Positions 1 to 8,896 of a DNA stretch of 64,000 bases are shown in pieces. Origin of the DNA: Beijerinckiaceae bacterium (lineage in GTDB: Bacteria; Pseudomonadota; Alphaproteobacteria; Rhizobiales; Beijerinckiaceae); contig CANBNG010000018.1 of assembly GCA_947370975.1 (NCBI GenBank), positions 44,626 through 108,625 on the forward strand, read 5' to 3'. How positions within the stretch are numbered: position 1 is the stretch's first letter; every line of letters begins with the position of its first letter. A program made the translations under genes and the position numbers. Below the pieces are notes generated by a model. That model was given only the letters and a program-made list of their open reading frames with translations, did no database searches and was not told the DNA's origin.

Positions 1-310
1 CACAATCCCCGCGCAGACCGAGGCAGAAAAAGGCTGTGACGGATTCGAAGCGAAATTCCATATCGAGAAAGATCGAGGGGCGTTCCGACCATGACAATTT
101 GACATCTGCACCCCAGCCAAAGGTCAGCGAGCCGGGGAGAAAGGACAGTTCGGAGGAGGAATTTACAATATCCTCGAGGCAGGAATATTGCTCCATGCCG
201 ATATAGCCGACAAAGTCCGCCGGCTCGACAAGGCGTAGTTCCGCGGCCACATCTTTCATCGCGAGGCCAAGCGCAAATTCGCGGTCCTGCAAGTGATCGT
301 TTTTTTTCAT
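1..310 (-). CDS. Hypothetical protein downstream of flhB (partial)
   Basis: An open minus-strand frame begins with ATG at 310 and runs off the left edge of the window. Its first residues read MKKNDHLQDREFALGLA, and about 103 codons are visible. The start codon overlaps the flhB stop in an ATGA arrangement, which points to translational coupling and to membership of the flagellar operon. No signal peptide or membrane segment is visible; the N-terminal part is polar and later stretches are rich in aromatic residues. I do not recognise a family. The position right after flhB matches the uncharacterised small gene found there in some rhizobial flagellar clusters. The C-terminus lies outside the window. 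Confidence 0.7.
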   Translation of the reverse strand, partial: MKKNDHLQDREFALGLAMKDVAAELRLVEPADFVGYIGMEQYSCLEDIVNSSSELSFLPGSLTFGWGADVKLSWSERPSIFLDMEFRFESVTAFFCLGLRGDC

Positions 311-1389
311 CTGGCTGGCACGAGCCCCGGTTTCTTGCGTGACAGGAAGTGAATGAGTTCCGCGACAGCGCGGTAGAATTCAGGCGGTATCACCTGATCA
401 ACTTCCACAAGATGATACATCGACCTTGCGAGAAGCTTTTGCTCAAGCACCGGCACGCCGGAATTTTCGGCGATCTCGCGAATTTTCAGGGCAATCAGAT
501 CCTGCCCCTTTGCCACAACCAATGGCGCGCCGCCCTCCTCGCGCACATAGCGAATGGCAATGGCGTAATGGGTCGGATTTGCGATCACGAGCGTTGCGCG
601 CGGCACTTGCGCCATCATGCGCTTGCGGGCCCGATCGAGCGCAATGGAGCGAAGGCGCGCTTTCACCATCGGGTCGCCTTCCGATTGCTTCACCTCGTCT
701 TTCACCTCCTGGCGCGTCATGCGCAAGTCGGTGCGCCATTGCAGACGTGTCCAGACGATATCGCCCGCAACAATCAGCGCTGTTGCTGCGGCAACACTTG
801 CCACAAGCTTCAGCATCAATCGCACGAGTTCGAGCGGCATTTCACTTGGTTGCATGAAGAGCAGATCGATCACGCGAGCCTGCTCGGCGCGCAGCACGAG
901 AGCGAGCGCAAAGCCCACAATCAATAGTTCGAGGACCGCTTTGAGAAAGGCAATGAAGCCTTTTTTTCCAAAAAGTCTGCCAAGCCCAGCGGCAAGACTG
1001 ATGCGCTGGAAATCTGGCATGATCCGCGTGAGAATGAAGCGCGGCCAGCTTTGGGCAAATGATGCGGCCACGCCAAAACCGCTCACGACGATCAACAGGG
1101 GCGCAATCGCCAGACCGACCGCGATGCAGGCCCGCCCGATCAACAAGGATGCATCCGCGCCTGTCTCAAGTCGGCTTTCACCAACGGCATCGAGCATCTG
1201 ATGGAGAGCGAGAACCACCCTGCCCACTGCGGGCTTGAGCAAGAATGCGCTGATCACGAGCAGCGCCAATAGCGAAGCAAAAAGCGGTGCTTCGCGCGAA
1301 ACCGGATCGTTGCCTTTTTCTGCAGCATCCTGCAGGCGTTTTTCTGTCGGCTCTTCTGTTTTGCTTTCGCGATCTACGTCCTCGGACAT
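307..1389 (-). CDS. flhB: Flagellar export apparatus protein FlhB
   Basis: FlhB is the inner-membrane substrate-specificity switch of the flagellar type III export apparatus. The 360-residue length is typical. The N-terminus is hydrophilic, with the family pattern of charged Glu/Lys residues (ESKTEEPTEKRLQ). Four hydrophobic segments follow between about residues 35 and 210, then a basic linker and the autocleavage motif NPTH at residues 271-274. The conserved cytoplasmic C-domain follows. The gene is downstream of fliG with a 15-nt gap and overlaps the next gene by ATGA. It belongs to the minus-strand set motA-fliM-fliN-fliG-flhB. Confidence 0.97.
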   Translation of the reverse strand: MSEDVDRESKTEEPTEKRLQDAAEKGNDPVSREAPLFASLLALLVISAFLLKPAVGRVVLALHQMLDAVGESRLETGADASLLIGRACIAVGLAIAPLLIVVSGFGVAASFAQSWPRFILTRIMPDFQRISLAAGLGRLFGKKGFIAFLKAVLELLIVGFALALVLRAEQARVIDLLFMQPSEMPLELVRLMLKLVASVAAATALIVAGDIVWTRLQWRTDLRMTRQEVKDEVKQSEGDPMVKARLRSIALDRARKRMMAQVPRATLVIANPTHYAIAIRYVREEGGAPLVVAKGQDLIALKIREIAENSGVPVLEQKLLARSMYHLVEVDQVIPPEFYRAVAELIHFLSRKKPGLVPAR

Positions 1390-1404
1390 CGGCAGATCTC
1401 AGCC

Positions 1405-2427
1405 TCAGGTCGCAGCATCAGGTGCAGCCGCGCGCAATTCGAGCTGTCCCTTCTCGGCCAGATCGAGCACGGTATCGGCGATAATACGTCGCGCCGCAGA
1501 TACTTCCTTGGGATTGACCTGGCCGCCACTGCGCAACTCGCCTTCCACCATGCGCCGGGCACGCGCGGCCAGCGAGCCAAGCACCACCTGGCAGAACTCT
1601 TCATCCATGCCCCGCAACGCTTGAATGAGTTTGTCGGCGGGAACCTTGTCAAACAAGACAGCGCGGGCTGCGGCGCTGAGTGTCACCACATCCTCGAAAC
1701 TGAAGAGCCGGCCGCGAATAGCCTCCGCCAGCTCGGGCCGCGCCTCGGCAATGGTAGAGAGCATGTCATCCATCTCCGCGCGCTCCATCTTGTTGAGCAT
1801 GTCGGCAAAGCGGATCGACGGATCAACCGCGACAGTGCTGCGTTTTTGCACGAGCAGATCGTCCTGAATGCCGTTTTCGACAACGCGCATGCATAGCGGG
1901 GCAATTTGCTTCACGCCGAGCATGCGATGCACGAGGCGCTTGCGAAAGTCAGGCACAATGCTGCCCATGATGCGCCCGGCTTTTCCCGGCGCCATGCGAT
2001 TGAGGATAATCGCAGCTGTCTGGGGATGTTCTCCCTGCAAGAAGGTCGACAATTCCGCATCGCCCAAAGCTTCAAGTCGTGACCAGACGGATTCATTTGA
2101 ACTGCCGAGCAAGTCCGAGACGATTTCAGCGACCTGTTCAGGCGGCAACACGCCTGAAATCAACTCAACCGCCTCGCCCGCCGATCCGTTGACCTCCTGG
2201 CCATCGGCAAAATGACTCGCGAATTCGGTGACAAGCTCATCGAGCGTTTCGGAGGAGAGACGGCCGAGCTCGGCGGCCGAGCGCGCGACTTCGCGCACGT
2301 CCTCGGTCTCGAACCGCCGCAACAATTGCTCGGCAATCGGCCGCTCGACGGACAGGAGCAGCGCCGCGACTTTTTCCGGACCGCTCAAGATCCGCTGGCC
2401 GTCCGCGTTCTCCACAATGGCTGCCAT
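1405..2427 (-). CDS. fliG: Flagellar motor switch protein FliG
   Basis: FliG is the C-ring protein that contacts MotA and couples the stator to rotation. The protein has 340 residues, the usual FliG size. The FliG_N/M signature EHPQTA is at residues 133-138, followed by AIILNRM. The C-terminal third contains the FEDV region and a repeated-helix pattern expected of the torque-generating FliG_C domain. The ATG start overlaps the fliN stop by one base (TAATG), so the two genes are probably translationally coupled. FliG is followed by flhB in the same operon. Confidence 0.96.
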   Translation of the reverse strand: MAAIVENADGQRILSGPEKVAALLLSVERPIAEQLLRRFETEDVREVARSAAELGRLSSETLDELVTEFASHFADGQEVNGSAGEAVELISGVLPPEQVAEIVSDLLGSSNESVWSRLEALGDAELSTFLQGEHPQTAAIILNRMAPGKAGRIMGSIVPDFRKRLVHRMLGVKQIAPLCMRVVENGIQDDLLVQKRSTVAVDPSIRFADMLNKMERAEMDDMLSTIAEARPELAEAIRGRLFSFEDVVTLSAAARAVLFDKVPADKLIQALRGMDEEFCQVVLGSLAARARRMVEGELRSGGQVNPKEVSAARRIIADTVLDLAEKGQLELRAAAPDAAT

Positions 2428-2747
2428 TATGCAGCACCAACCGCGCTGTCGGGACGCGTGGCAATGCCGACGATCTCGGTGAGCGAGACGCCAAGGCGCG
2501 ACGTTTCTTCGTCGACCACCACAATATCGCCGCGCGCCACGACGCGCCCGTTGACGACAATATCAACCGGATCTCCGACGCGCCGATCAAGCGGCACGAC
2601 CGCGCCGCGACCGAGCTTGATCAATTGTGCGACCGGCATGGAAGCCCCGCCAAACACCACCTGAATCGTGACCGGGATGCTGAGAATGGTGTCGCGGTTC
2701 CAATTCTGCGGCTCCTCGATCTCTGAACCCCACTCTGTTTCACTCAT
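2427..2747 (-). CDS. fliN: Flagellar motor switch protein FliN
   Basis: FliN forms the lower C-ring together with FliM and takes part in switching and export. The 106-residue protein is largely one SPOA (surface presentation of antigens) domain: ILSIPVTIQVVFG, then VAQLIKLGRGAVVPLD and the GD-type turns near VNGRVVARGDIVVVD. I chose the ATG at 2747 because an AGAGGACAAGG-type ribosome binding site precedes it. A GTG at 2780 overlapping the fliM stop would add 11 residues (MKFAFGREDKV) but has a weak ribosome binding site. It is followed by fliG with a one-base overlap. Confidence 0.92.
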   Translation of the reverse strand: MSETEWGSEIEEPQNWNRDTILSIPVTIQVVFGGASMPVAQLIKLGRGAVVPLDRRVGDPVDIVVNGRVVARGDIVVVDEETSRLGVSLTEIVGIATRPDSAVGAA

Positions 2748-2779
2748 GACCTTGTCCTCTCGCCCAAAGGCAAATTTCA

Positions 2780-3712
2780 CTAATGTCCGAAGTTCGATGC
2801 GGCGTGCGTTTTTGCGGCCTCGGGATCATATTCCCCCTCCACGCGCACTGAATATTGCCCCTCGGATTGACCAAGCTCGCAGGTAAAGAGCGGGCGTCCC
2901 TCGGCCACAAGCGTAAGGCTGCGTTGCGCATGCTCAGGCAGGGACAGCACCTGGCCCTGCATGAAGCCGGCGACATCGCCCAGTCGATAGCCCTCGATTT
3001 CAGTATAGGCACGCAATGGCACTTCGGCGCCGGTGACGCGGTGTTCGAAATCGCGCGTCCATTGAGGATCCGGGCGACGCGCGGGACTGGTGGGAGATTC
3101 CGCAAGCTGGGCTGCAATGCGATTGAGCGCGCGCTGGGGAAGCACCAGGCTCAACTTGCCGCTCCGCCCCAGCGCCTCAAGAACATAATTGATCGTTACC
3201 GCATCCTCGCCGCGCGCGCCCAGCTTGATGAAATCAAGCCTCGTGTCGAATTTCTCGAAAGCGAATGCAGATGCTTGCATGGGTGCAAGCGCACGCGCGA
3301 TGCCAAGCAGCAGTGCATCGAGGAAACATTTGGTGAGGCCACGTTCAATGGTCGAAAAGGCGCGCTGTTCGCAATAAGCCGCATCGCTGCCATCGGCCCC
3401 AAGCGTGACCTCAACCAGGGTAAAGGCGAAATCAGGCTGCAGCAGAACCGCCAGATTGCAGTCCCATTCGGGATCATTGAGAATGGCGGGAAGACAGGCG
3501 CTGCCGGCTCCCGCAAGTATGATCTCCTCGCGATCCGATCCCATCGAGTGCCGACGAAATTGCGCGGGTGAGGAGAGCCTCGTGCGAAAGGCATCGAGTG
3601 TCAGCCCGGCAATATCGTCGGCGAGCTTTCCCAACATCGGCATTTTATCGACAGAGAGGCGCTTCTCGCGTGCGCCGCCGATCATGCCTCTGCCTGGCGC
3701 GGGCGCGCTCAT
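2780..3712 (-). CDS. fliM: Flagellar motor switch protein FliM
   Basis: FliM is the C-ring protein that binds phosphorylated CheY and links FliG to FliN. The protein is 310 residues, and the divergent sequence is typical of alphaproteobacterial FliM. The middle CheC-like domain covers roughly residues 40-200. A C-terminal SPOA domain covers about 215-295 (VPLRAYTEIEGYRLGDVAGF, then a LTLVAEGRPLFTCELG strand pattern). The start overlaps the motA stop by ATGA (3709-3712). The assignment rests on position between motA and fliN as well as on the SPOA domain. Confidence 0.9.
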   Translation of the reverse strand: MSAPAPGRGMIGGAREKRLSVDKMPMLGKLADDIAGLTLDAFRTRLSSPAQFRRHSMGSDREEIILAGAGSACLPAILNDPEWDCNLAVLLQPDFAFTLVEVTLGADGSDAAYCEQRAFSTIERGLTKCFLDALLLGIARALAPMQASAFAFEKFDTRLDFIKLGARGEDAVTINYVLEALGRSGKLSLVLPQRALNRIAAQLAESPTSPARRPDPQWTRDFEHRVTGAEVPLRAYTEIEGYRLGDVAGFMQGQVLSLPEHAQRSLTLVAEGRPLFTCELGQSEGQYSVRVEGEYDPEAAKTHAASNFGH

Positions 3713-4590
3713 GCCGCGTCACTCGCCTGTCCGCCGCCCGCGCCCGGCGCGGTTTCTGTTTCAACCTGATCGATGGTCGGCCGCTCCTTGGCGGGAATCG
3801 TCTTGCGACCATATTCAAGCGCAATCTGGGGCATCGCGCCGGCCATGAAGGCGAGCAGAGTCTGTTTGACGATGATGAACGAGCGCATCTGCTTTTCGCG
3901 GATGATCTTGATCTTGGTGGCGAGCGGCGCGAGCACGCCATAGGACAGAAAGATCCCGGCAAAGGTGCCCACCAGCGCCGCGCCGATCAACGCGCCAAGC
4001 AATTCGGGCGATTGGTCGAGCGCGCCCATCGCCTTGATGACGCCGAGCACCGCCGCAACAATACCAAGTGCGGGAAGCGATTCCGCAACGGCATTGATCG
4101 CGTGATAGGGCTTTGTCTTGTCGCGATGGAGCGTCTGCAATTCCTCATCCATCAGCGCCTCGATCTCATGGGGCTTTGCATTGCCGATGATGATGAGGCG
4201 CGTGTAATCGCAGGTGAAGCCCGTCAGAGCGCGATTGTTGAGCACTTTGGGGAAGGCCTGAAAGATCGACGATTCATCAGGATTGTCGACGTGGGTTTCA
4301 ACGCCGCTGCGGCCATTGAGGCGCAGCTCGCGCATCAGCATATGCAGAACGGCAAGCAGATCGAGATGCTCGCGCTCCTTCGGACCCTTGTCAAGAATGG
4401 CCTCGATCATGGCGGATCCGGAATCCTTGATTGTATAGATCGGATTGGCGATGATGAATGTGCCAAGCGCCGAGCCGCCGATGATGACAAATTCCCAAGG
4501 CTGCCAGATCACCGCAAGATGCCCGCCGAGCGCAGCAAATCCACCCAGCATGCTTGCCAACGCGACGACGAGACCAATGACGAAATTCAC
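3709..4590 (-). CDS. motA: Flagellar motor stator protein MotA
   Basis: MotA is the stator subunit that pairs with MotB in a proton channel and pushes on FliG. The typical N-terminus NFVIGLVVALASMLGG is followed by GGHLAVIWQPWEF, the MotA signature. Four membrane helices are visible, two near the N-terminus and two around residues 145-215. I chose the GTG at 4590 because GGGAG lies just upstream and because MotA proteins begin almost exactly here; a GTG at 4620 would add ten residues. The protein has 293 residues. It is the first gene of the minus-strand set and diverges from the DUF1217 gene. No motB is in the window. Confidence 0.95.
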   Translation of the reverse strand: MNFVIGLVVALASMLGGFAALGGHLAVIWQPWEFVIIGGSALGTFIIANPIYTIKDSGSAMIEAILDKGPKEREHLDLLAVLHMLMRELRLNGRSGVETHVDNPDESSIFQAFPKVLNNRALTGFTCDYTRLIIIGNAKPHEIEALMDEELQTLHRDKTKPYHAINAVAESLPALGIVAAVLGVIKAMGALDQSPELLGALIGAALVGTFAGIFLSYGVLAPLATKIKIIREKQMRSFIIVKQTLLAFMAGAMPQIALEYGRKTIPAKERPTIDQVETETAPGAGGGQASDAA

Positions 4591-4739
4591 GTAATTCTCC
4601 CGATCACTCGATGACCGCACAAGAATCGATGTTGGAGCTTGCGCGGGCCTGAAGCGCCTGTGCGCCAGCCTCGCGTAAGCTTCATGCCCCAGTCTGGGCC
4701 CTGCTTTCTTTTCGGGATGGGTCGGGTCATTTCAGCGCG

Positions 4740-5528
4740 ATGGACACATTCACAAGTTTCAACGCGCTCACGCGCGCATTGCCAACAACGCTTGCACGCA
4801 CGGCCAAGCAGCCTGCGGTCGCGCGCGAGACCGCCTATTATCAAGCAAAGATTGGCGACGTGCGCACGATCGAGGATCTGGTGAAGGACGACCGGCTCCT
4901 CACCTATGCGATGAAGGCCTGGGGTCTGGAAGATATGACCTATGCCAAGGGCCTTGTGAAAAAGGTGCTGCAGGGGGGCGTAGATGATCCTGCAAGCCTT
5001 GCAAACCGGCTCTCCTCCGGGCGTTTTCGTGAATTTGCCTCCGTGTTCAATTTCAAATCCTATGGCAAGGCGACAACGGCCTTCGACAAGGTTCAGAAGG
5101 GCACGGTCGATAATTACATCCGGCAGCAGCTCGAAAAGGATTCAGGCGACAGCAGCCCGGCGCTGCAACTCGCGCTCTATTTTCAGCGCAAGGCTCCCAC
5201 CATCAAGAGCGCGCTGAATATTCTGGCCGACAAGAACCTCCTCACCGTCGTCCAGACCGCGCTCAATATTCCCTCTGCAACTTCGGCCAGCGCGCTCGAT
5301 GCGCAGATCTCGCTGATCAATCAGAAAATGAATGTTGCTGACCTTCAGAATCCCGCAAAATTGCAGAAATTCCTGCAGCGCTTCGCCGCCATGGCGGATG
5401 CCACAAGCAGCTCTGCAAGCTCCAATGCCTCCGCGATCATTCTCGGCGGTGGCGGATTTTCGGGCCTGAACGGCGATATTCTCATGAGCATTCAGAAATT
5501 GCATTTAGGAGCTGGCCCGTGCAGATAG
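4740..5528 (+). CDS. DUF1217 flagellar-cluster protein
   Basis: This 262-residue protein belongs to the DUF1217 family, found in rhizobial flagellar operons next to motA and flgF (the position called orf38 in Sinorhizobium). The hallmark arrangement is visible: TAYYQAKIGDVRTIEDLVKDD near residue 32, then VFNFKSYGKATTAFD near residue 104, then VDNYIRQQLE. No signal peptide or membrane segment is seen, and the C-terminus is serine/glycine rich. The gene overlaps flgF by ten bases. Its molecular role is not established. By context it is part of flagellar or filament assembly. Confidence 0.85.
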   Translation: MDTFTSFNALTRALPTTLARTAKQPAVARETAYYQAKIGDVRTIEDLVKDDRLLTYAMKAWGLEDMTYAKGLVKKVLQGGVDDPASLANRLSSGRFREFASVFNFKSYGKATTAFDKVQKGTVDNYIRQQLEKDSGDSSPALQLALYFQRKAPTIKSALNILADKNLLTVVQTALNIPSATSASALDAQISLINQKMNVADLQNPAKLQKFLQRFAAMADATSSSASSNASAIILGGGGFSGLNGDILMSIQKLHLGAGPCR

Positions 5529-6244
5529 GCATGAATGTCGCGCTGTCGGGCCAGATGGTCCTGCAACGCAAGCTTGAAACCATCGCGCAAAATATCGCCA
5601 ATGCGAATACGCCGGGCTTCAGGTCGAAAGAGGTCAACTTTTCCTCGGTTCTTGCGCAGACGGGCGACAGACAGACCGCCTTCTCATCGGCGGGCGCAGA
5701 ATATACATCGCTGCGCAGCGGCGGCCTGCTCAAGACCGATAATCCACTCGATGTCGGCGTGCTGGGAGATGCCTGGCTCGCGGTGCGCACCCCAACCGGC
5801 ACGGCCTACACCAAGGATGGTCGCATGCAGATGCTCGACACCGGAGAGTTGCGCACACTCACGGGCCTGCCTGTGCTTGATATCAGCGGCGCGCCACTGA
5901 CGCTTGATCCCACCGGCGGCGCGCCACGCATCGCGCGCGACGGCATGATGTCGCAAAACGGCAATCCAATCGGCGCGCTGGGCCTCTTCAACATCGATCC
6001 GCAGGCGAGGTTGACGCCGGCTGGAACCTCTGGCTTTATCACCGACAAACCCGCAAGCCCGGTTCTCGATTTTGTAAAGAATGGCGTCGCACAGGGCTCG
6101 ATTGAAACCAGCAACGTCAACCCTGTTATGGAAATGGCGCGCCTCATCACCGTCCAGCGCGCGTTTGATTCCGTCAGCGCAGCGCTTGAGGGATCCGACA
6201 ATGCGCAGCGCGACGCCATTCGCACGCTTGGTCCCTCGGCATGA
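5519..6244 (+). CDS. flgF: Flagellar basal-body rod protein FlgF
   Basis: FlgF is a proximal rod protein of the basal body. The N-terminus NVALSGQMVLQRKLETIAQN and the NIANANTPGFRSKEV motif are the conserved flagellar rod/hook N-terminal region. The C-terminus (SNVNPVMEMARLITVQRAFD) matches the conserved rod C-terminal motif. The protein has 241 residues, as expected for FlgF. The start is a GTG at 5519 with AGGAG seven bases upstream, so the gene begins inside the end of the DUF1217 gene. The stop overlaps the fliI start (ATGA), giving a tightly coupled three-gene unit. Confidence 0.95.
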   Translation: MQIGMNVALSGQMVLQRKLETIAQNIANANTPGFRSKEVNFSSVLAQTGDRQTAFSSAGAEYTSLRSGGLLKTDNPLDVGVLGDAWLAVRTPTGTAYTKDGRMQMLDTGELRTLTGLPVLDISGAPLTLDPTGGAPRIARDGMMSQNGNPIGALGLFNIDPQARLTPAGTSGFITDKPASPVLDFVKNGVAQGSIETSNVNPVMEMARLITVQRAFDSVSAALEGSDNAQRDAIRTLGPSA

Positions 6245-7563
6245 GCACGACACGGCTCCACGCGCTGGCCGACCGCCTCGAAGAGCTTGGCGGCAACCTG
6301 ATTCAGGTGACAGGACATGTCACCGAAATCTCGCCGTCCTCCTTTCGCGTCGCAGGCCTCACGCCCTTCGTGCGCCTTGGTGACCGCATTGATATCATCG
6401 ATGACGAGGATGGGATGGGCGAGATCGTGCGCATCGATCCAGACGGCGCTGTGGTCAAGCCATTTTCGAGCCGTATCGAGATCGGGCTCGGCGCACGTGC
6501 GCGCGTGGCCAATCGCGTCACGCTTGCGCCCGATGCAAGCTGGCGCGGACGCATTATCGACGCGCTCGCCCAGCCCATCGACGGCGGCGGCCATTTGCGC
6601 CATGGCGAGCGCCCCGTGCCCATTGATGCCGAACCGCCAGCTGCCATGCGGCGTGGGCGCGTGACGGAAAAGGTCGCGACCGGCATTCGCGCCATCGATG
6701 TCTTCACGCCGCTTTGCGCCGGCCAACGCATCGGCATTTTCGCAGGCTCTGGCGTTGGCAAGTCGACGCTGCTCTCAATGCTCGCGCGCGCGCATGGGTT
6801 CGATACGGTCGTGGTTGCGCTCGTTGGCGAACGCGGGCGTGAATTGCGCGAATTCATCGAGGAGGCATTGGGGGAAGCGCGCGACAGCGCCATTGTGGTG
6901 GCTGCCACGAGCGATGAAAGCGCCATGCGGCGGCGGCTCGCACCGCGCACTGCCATGGCGATTGCCGAATATTTCCGCGATCAGGGACAGTCTGTCCTTC
7001 TCATCATCGATTCCGTCACACGCTATGCCCATGCCGCGCGCGATGTGGCGTTGGCGGCCGGCGAGCCCGCGGTTGCGCGCGGCTATCCGCCGAGCGTCTT
7101 CAGCGACCTTCCCAAATTGCTGGAGCGCGCAGGACCGGGACTTGAAGGAAGTGGCTCCATCACAGGCATTTTCTCGGTGTTGGTCGATGGAGACGATCAC
7201 AACGATCCGGTGGCCGATGCCATTCGCGGCACGCTCGATGGCCATGTTGTGCTCTCGCGCACCATTGCAGAACAGGGCCGCTATCCGGCCATCGACATTC
7301 TGGCCTCGATCTCGCGTCTGGCTCATCACGTCTGGGGGCCAGAGCAGCGCGCCTTGGTCATGCGCCTGCGCACGCTTGTTGCACGCTTTGAAGACACGCG
7401 CGACTTGCGGCTTGTGGGTGGCTATCAGCCAGGACAAGATTTGGAACTCGATCAGGCTGTCGTCGCCGTGCCAAAACTCTATGGCGCGCTGACGCAATTG
7501 CCCCATGCACCCTCAAGTGAGGATGGATTCCGCGATCTCGCCGAGGCGCTGCGCGCGCAATAA
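6241..7563 (+). CDS. fliI: Flagellar export ATPase FliI
   Basis: FliI is the cytoplasmic ATPase that energises flagellar type III export. The protein is 440 residues. Walker A is GSGVGKST at residues 169-176, Walker B is in VLLIIDSVTRYAHA, and GERGRELREFIEEAL and SRTIAEQGRYPAIDIL follow as in FliI/SctN ATPases. The N-terminal beta-barrel begins around residue 18. It is the last plus-strand flagellar gene. Its stop at 7563 abuts the stop of the convergent gene at 7564 with no bases between. Confidence 0.97.
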   Translation: MSTTRLHALADRLEELGGNLIQVTGHVTEISPSSFRVAGLTPFVRLGDRIDIIDDEDGMGEIVRIDPDGAVVKPFSSRIEIGLGARARVANRVTLAPDASWRGRIIDALAQPIDGGGHLRHGERPVPIDAEPPAAMRRGRVTEKVATGIRAIDVFTPLCAGQRIGIFAGSGVGKSTLLSMLARAHGFDTVVVALVGERGRELREFIEEALGEARDSAIVVAATSDESAMRRRLAPRTAMAIAEYFRDQGQSVLLIIDSVTRYAHAARDVALAAGEPAVARGYPPSVFSDLPKLLERAGPGLEGSGSITGIFSVLVDGDDHNDPVADAIRGTLDGHVVLSRTIAEQGRYPAIDILASISRLAHHVWGPEQRALVMRLRTLVARFEDTRDLRLVGGYQPGQDLELDQAVVAVPKLYGALTQLPHAPSSEDGFRDLAEALRAQ

Positions 7564-8076
7564 TCAATCGTCGCCGACGATCAATCCGCCGGTGGTGACG
7601 ATGACAAGGCGGCGTCCGCGCGCCTCGAAGGAGAGCACGCGGCCAATATCCGCGATCTCGCTGCCGGGTTTCAATGTGAGGAAACCATCAGGCCCCTGCA
7701 CCAGCGCCTCGCCTTGAGACAGTCCACGCATGCGGTAACCGGCGACAATTTTCTCGTCCCGGTTTTCCACCTCCGGGGTGGCGCGCCGCGCGCGGACGCT
7801 GCCAACTGGCATCATGTCGAGCTGGGCAATGAGGCTGCGGCGCAGATCGCCACCCGTATAGGGAACAGAAACGGGCTGGGCGAACACGCCCAGATGTTCG
7901 GCGCCATTGATGCGCGGCCCCTGCCCGCTTTGCGCGATCATCGTGGCGGCAAAAGCAACAGACGCGCCGGCAAGGCCGACGCCGGACAGGCCAAGAACGA
8001 CATCGGCCAGCGGCTTGTGCGCCAGGCCCATGATCACCAGAATTTTGATCCAGTACGCAGTTCTCACCTGACACAC
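7564..8076 (-). CDS. Membrane-anchored protein of unknown function next to fliI
   Basis: I do not recognise a named family. A hydrophobic segment (about residues 16-47) sits near the N-terminus, followed by a soluble region of about 120 residues. The C-terminal 60 residues (ALVQGPDGFLTLKPG, then IGRVLSFEARGRRLVIVTTG) resemble the small beta domain of PilP-like proteins and of rhizobial hypothetical proteins. The soluble part is probably periplasmic. The frame opens with GTG at 8076; GTG at 8067 or ATG at 8031 are alternative starts. It ends immediately next to the end of fliI, so a flagellar or envelope role is possible but not shown. Confidence 0.6.
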   Translation of the reverse strand: MCQVRTAYWIKILVIMGLAHKPLADVVLGLSGVGLAGASVAFAATMIAQSGQGPRINGAEHLGVFAQPVSVPYTGGDLRRSLIAQLDMMPVGSVRARRATPEVENRDEKIVAGYRMRGLSQGEALVQGPDGFLTLKPGSEIADIGRVLSFEARGRRLVIVTTGGLIVGDD

Positions 8077-8135
8077 CCGCCTCAGTCTGGTCAGACCACA
8101 ATGAGGCGGATGGGTTGTGCGAGGCTGGCGTTGGC

Positions 8136-8876
8136 TCAGCCCTTGTTGCGCAAGCTGCTGCGGCCACCATCAACCGCCATCACCTGTCCGGTGATCCAGC
8201 CAGACTGCGGACCTGCAAGAAGCGCCACAACCGCAGCCACATCTTCCGGCGTGCCAAGCCGCGCCATTGGATGCATGGCGGCAATCGCATCTGCCATTTG
8301 CGGATTGGAGAGAAGCTTTCCGGCAAGCGGCGTACGCGTCAGCGAGGGTGCAACGCAATTCACCCGCACTTTGGGCGCAAGCTCGGCGGCGAGCGAACGC
8401 GTCAGGCCTTCAACGGCCCCCTTCGCCATGCCGATGGACGCATGCGCGGCAAAGCCCTGCGCCACGGCGACGGAGGAGAACAGCACAACACTCGCGCCGG
8501 GCGCATGTTTCACCATTCCCGGCAGCGCTGCCTGAACGGCTTCCGCAGCCCAGAGGGCATTGACGAGAAAATCGCGCTCGAAATCGGCACGCGACAAGCG
8601 CCCGAGCGGCTTCAGATTGATCGTGCCAACTGCAAAGACAAGGCCCGCAATCGCGCCATCGCCCTCGGCGGCAGCCTCCTCGGCCGCGCGCTGAAAGGCG
8701 CCTGCCTCCTCCAGATCGACCAGCGTCATGCTCGCGCCCGTCTCTGCAGCAAGGGCGGCCAGTTCATCCGCCTTGCGCCCGACGAGATGGAGAGACGCGC
8801 CCTGGGCCGCCAGCATCCGGGCGCTGGCTGCGCCAATACCGCCGGTCGCGCCGTAAATCAGAATTTTCGCACTCAT
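8136..8876 (-). CDS. SDR-family oxidoreductase lacking the catalytic tyrosine
   Basis: This is a classical-size short-chain dehydrogenase/reductase of 246 residues. The Rossmann glycine motif is GATGGIG at residues 9-15, the active-site serine region is FSS at 133-135, and the C-terminus has the SGWITGQVMAVDGG ending common in the family. The YxxxK motif is changed: Lys152 is kept, but the tyrosine position (148) is isoleucine (ASIGMAK). It could therefore be a non-redox or altered-mechanism member. It lies 20 nt downstream of the mocA-like gene and is probably co-transcribed with the cox maturation genes. The substrate is unknown. Confidence 0.85.
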   Translation of the reverse strand: MSAKILIYGATGGIGAASARMLAAQGASLHLVGRKADELAALAAETGASMTLVDLEEAGAFQRAAEEAAAEGDGAIAGLVFAVGTINLKPLGRLSRADFERDFLVNALWAAEAVQAALPGMVKHAPGASVVLFSSVAVAQGFAAHASIGMAKGAVEGLTRSLAAELAPKVRVNCVAPSLTRTPLAGKLLSNPQMADAIAAMHPMARLGTPEDVAAVVALLAGPQSGWITGQVMAVDGGRSSLRNKG

Positions 8877-8896
8877 GGAAACCTCCGTTGAGAGGC

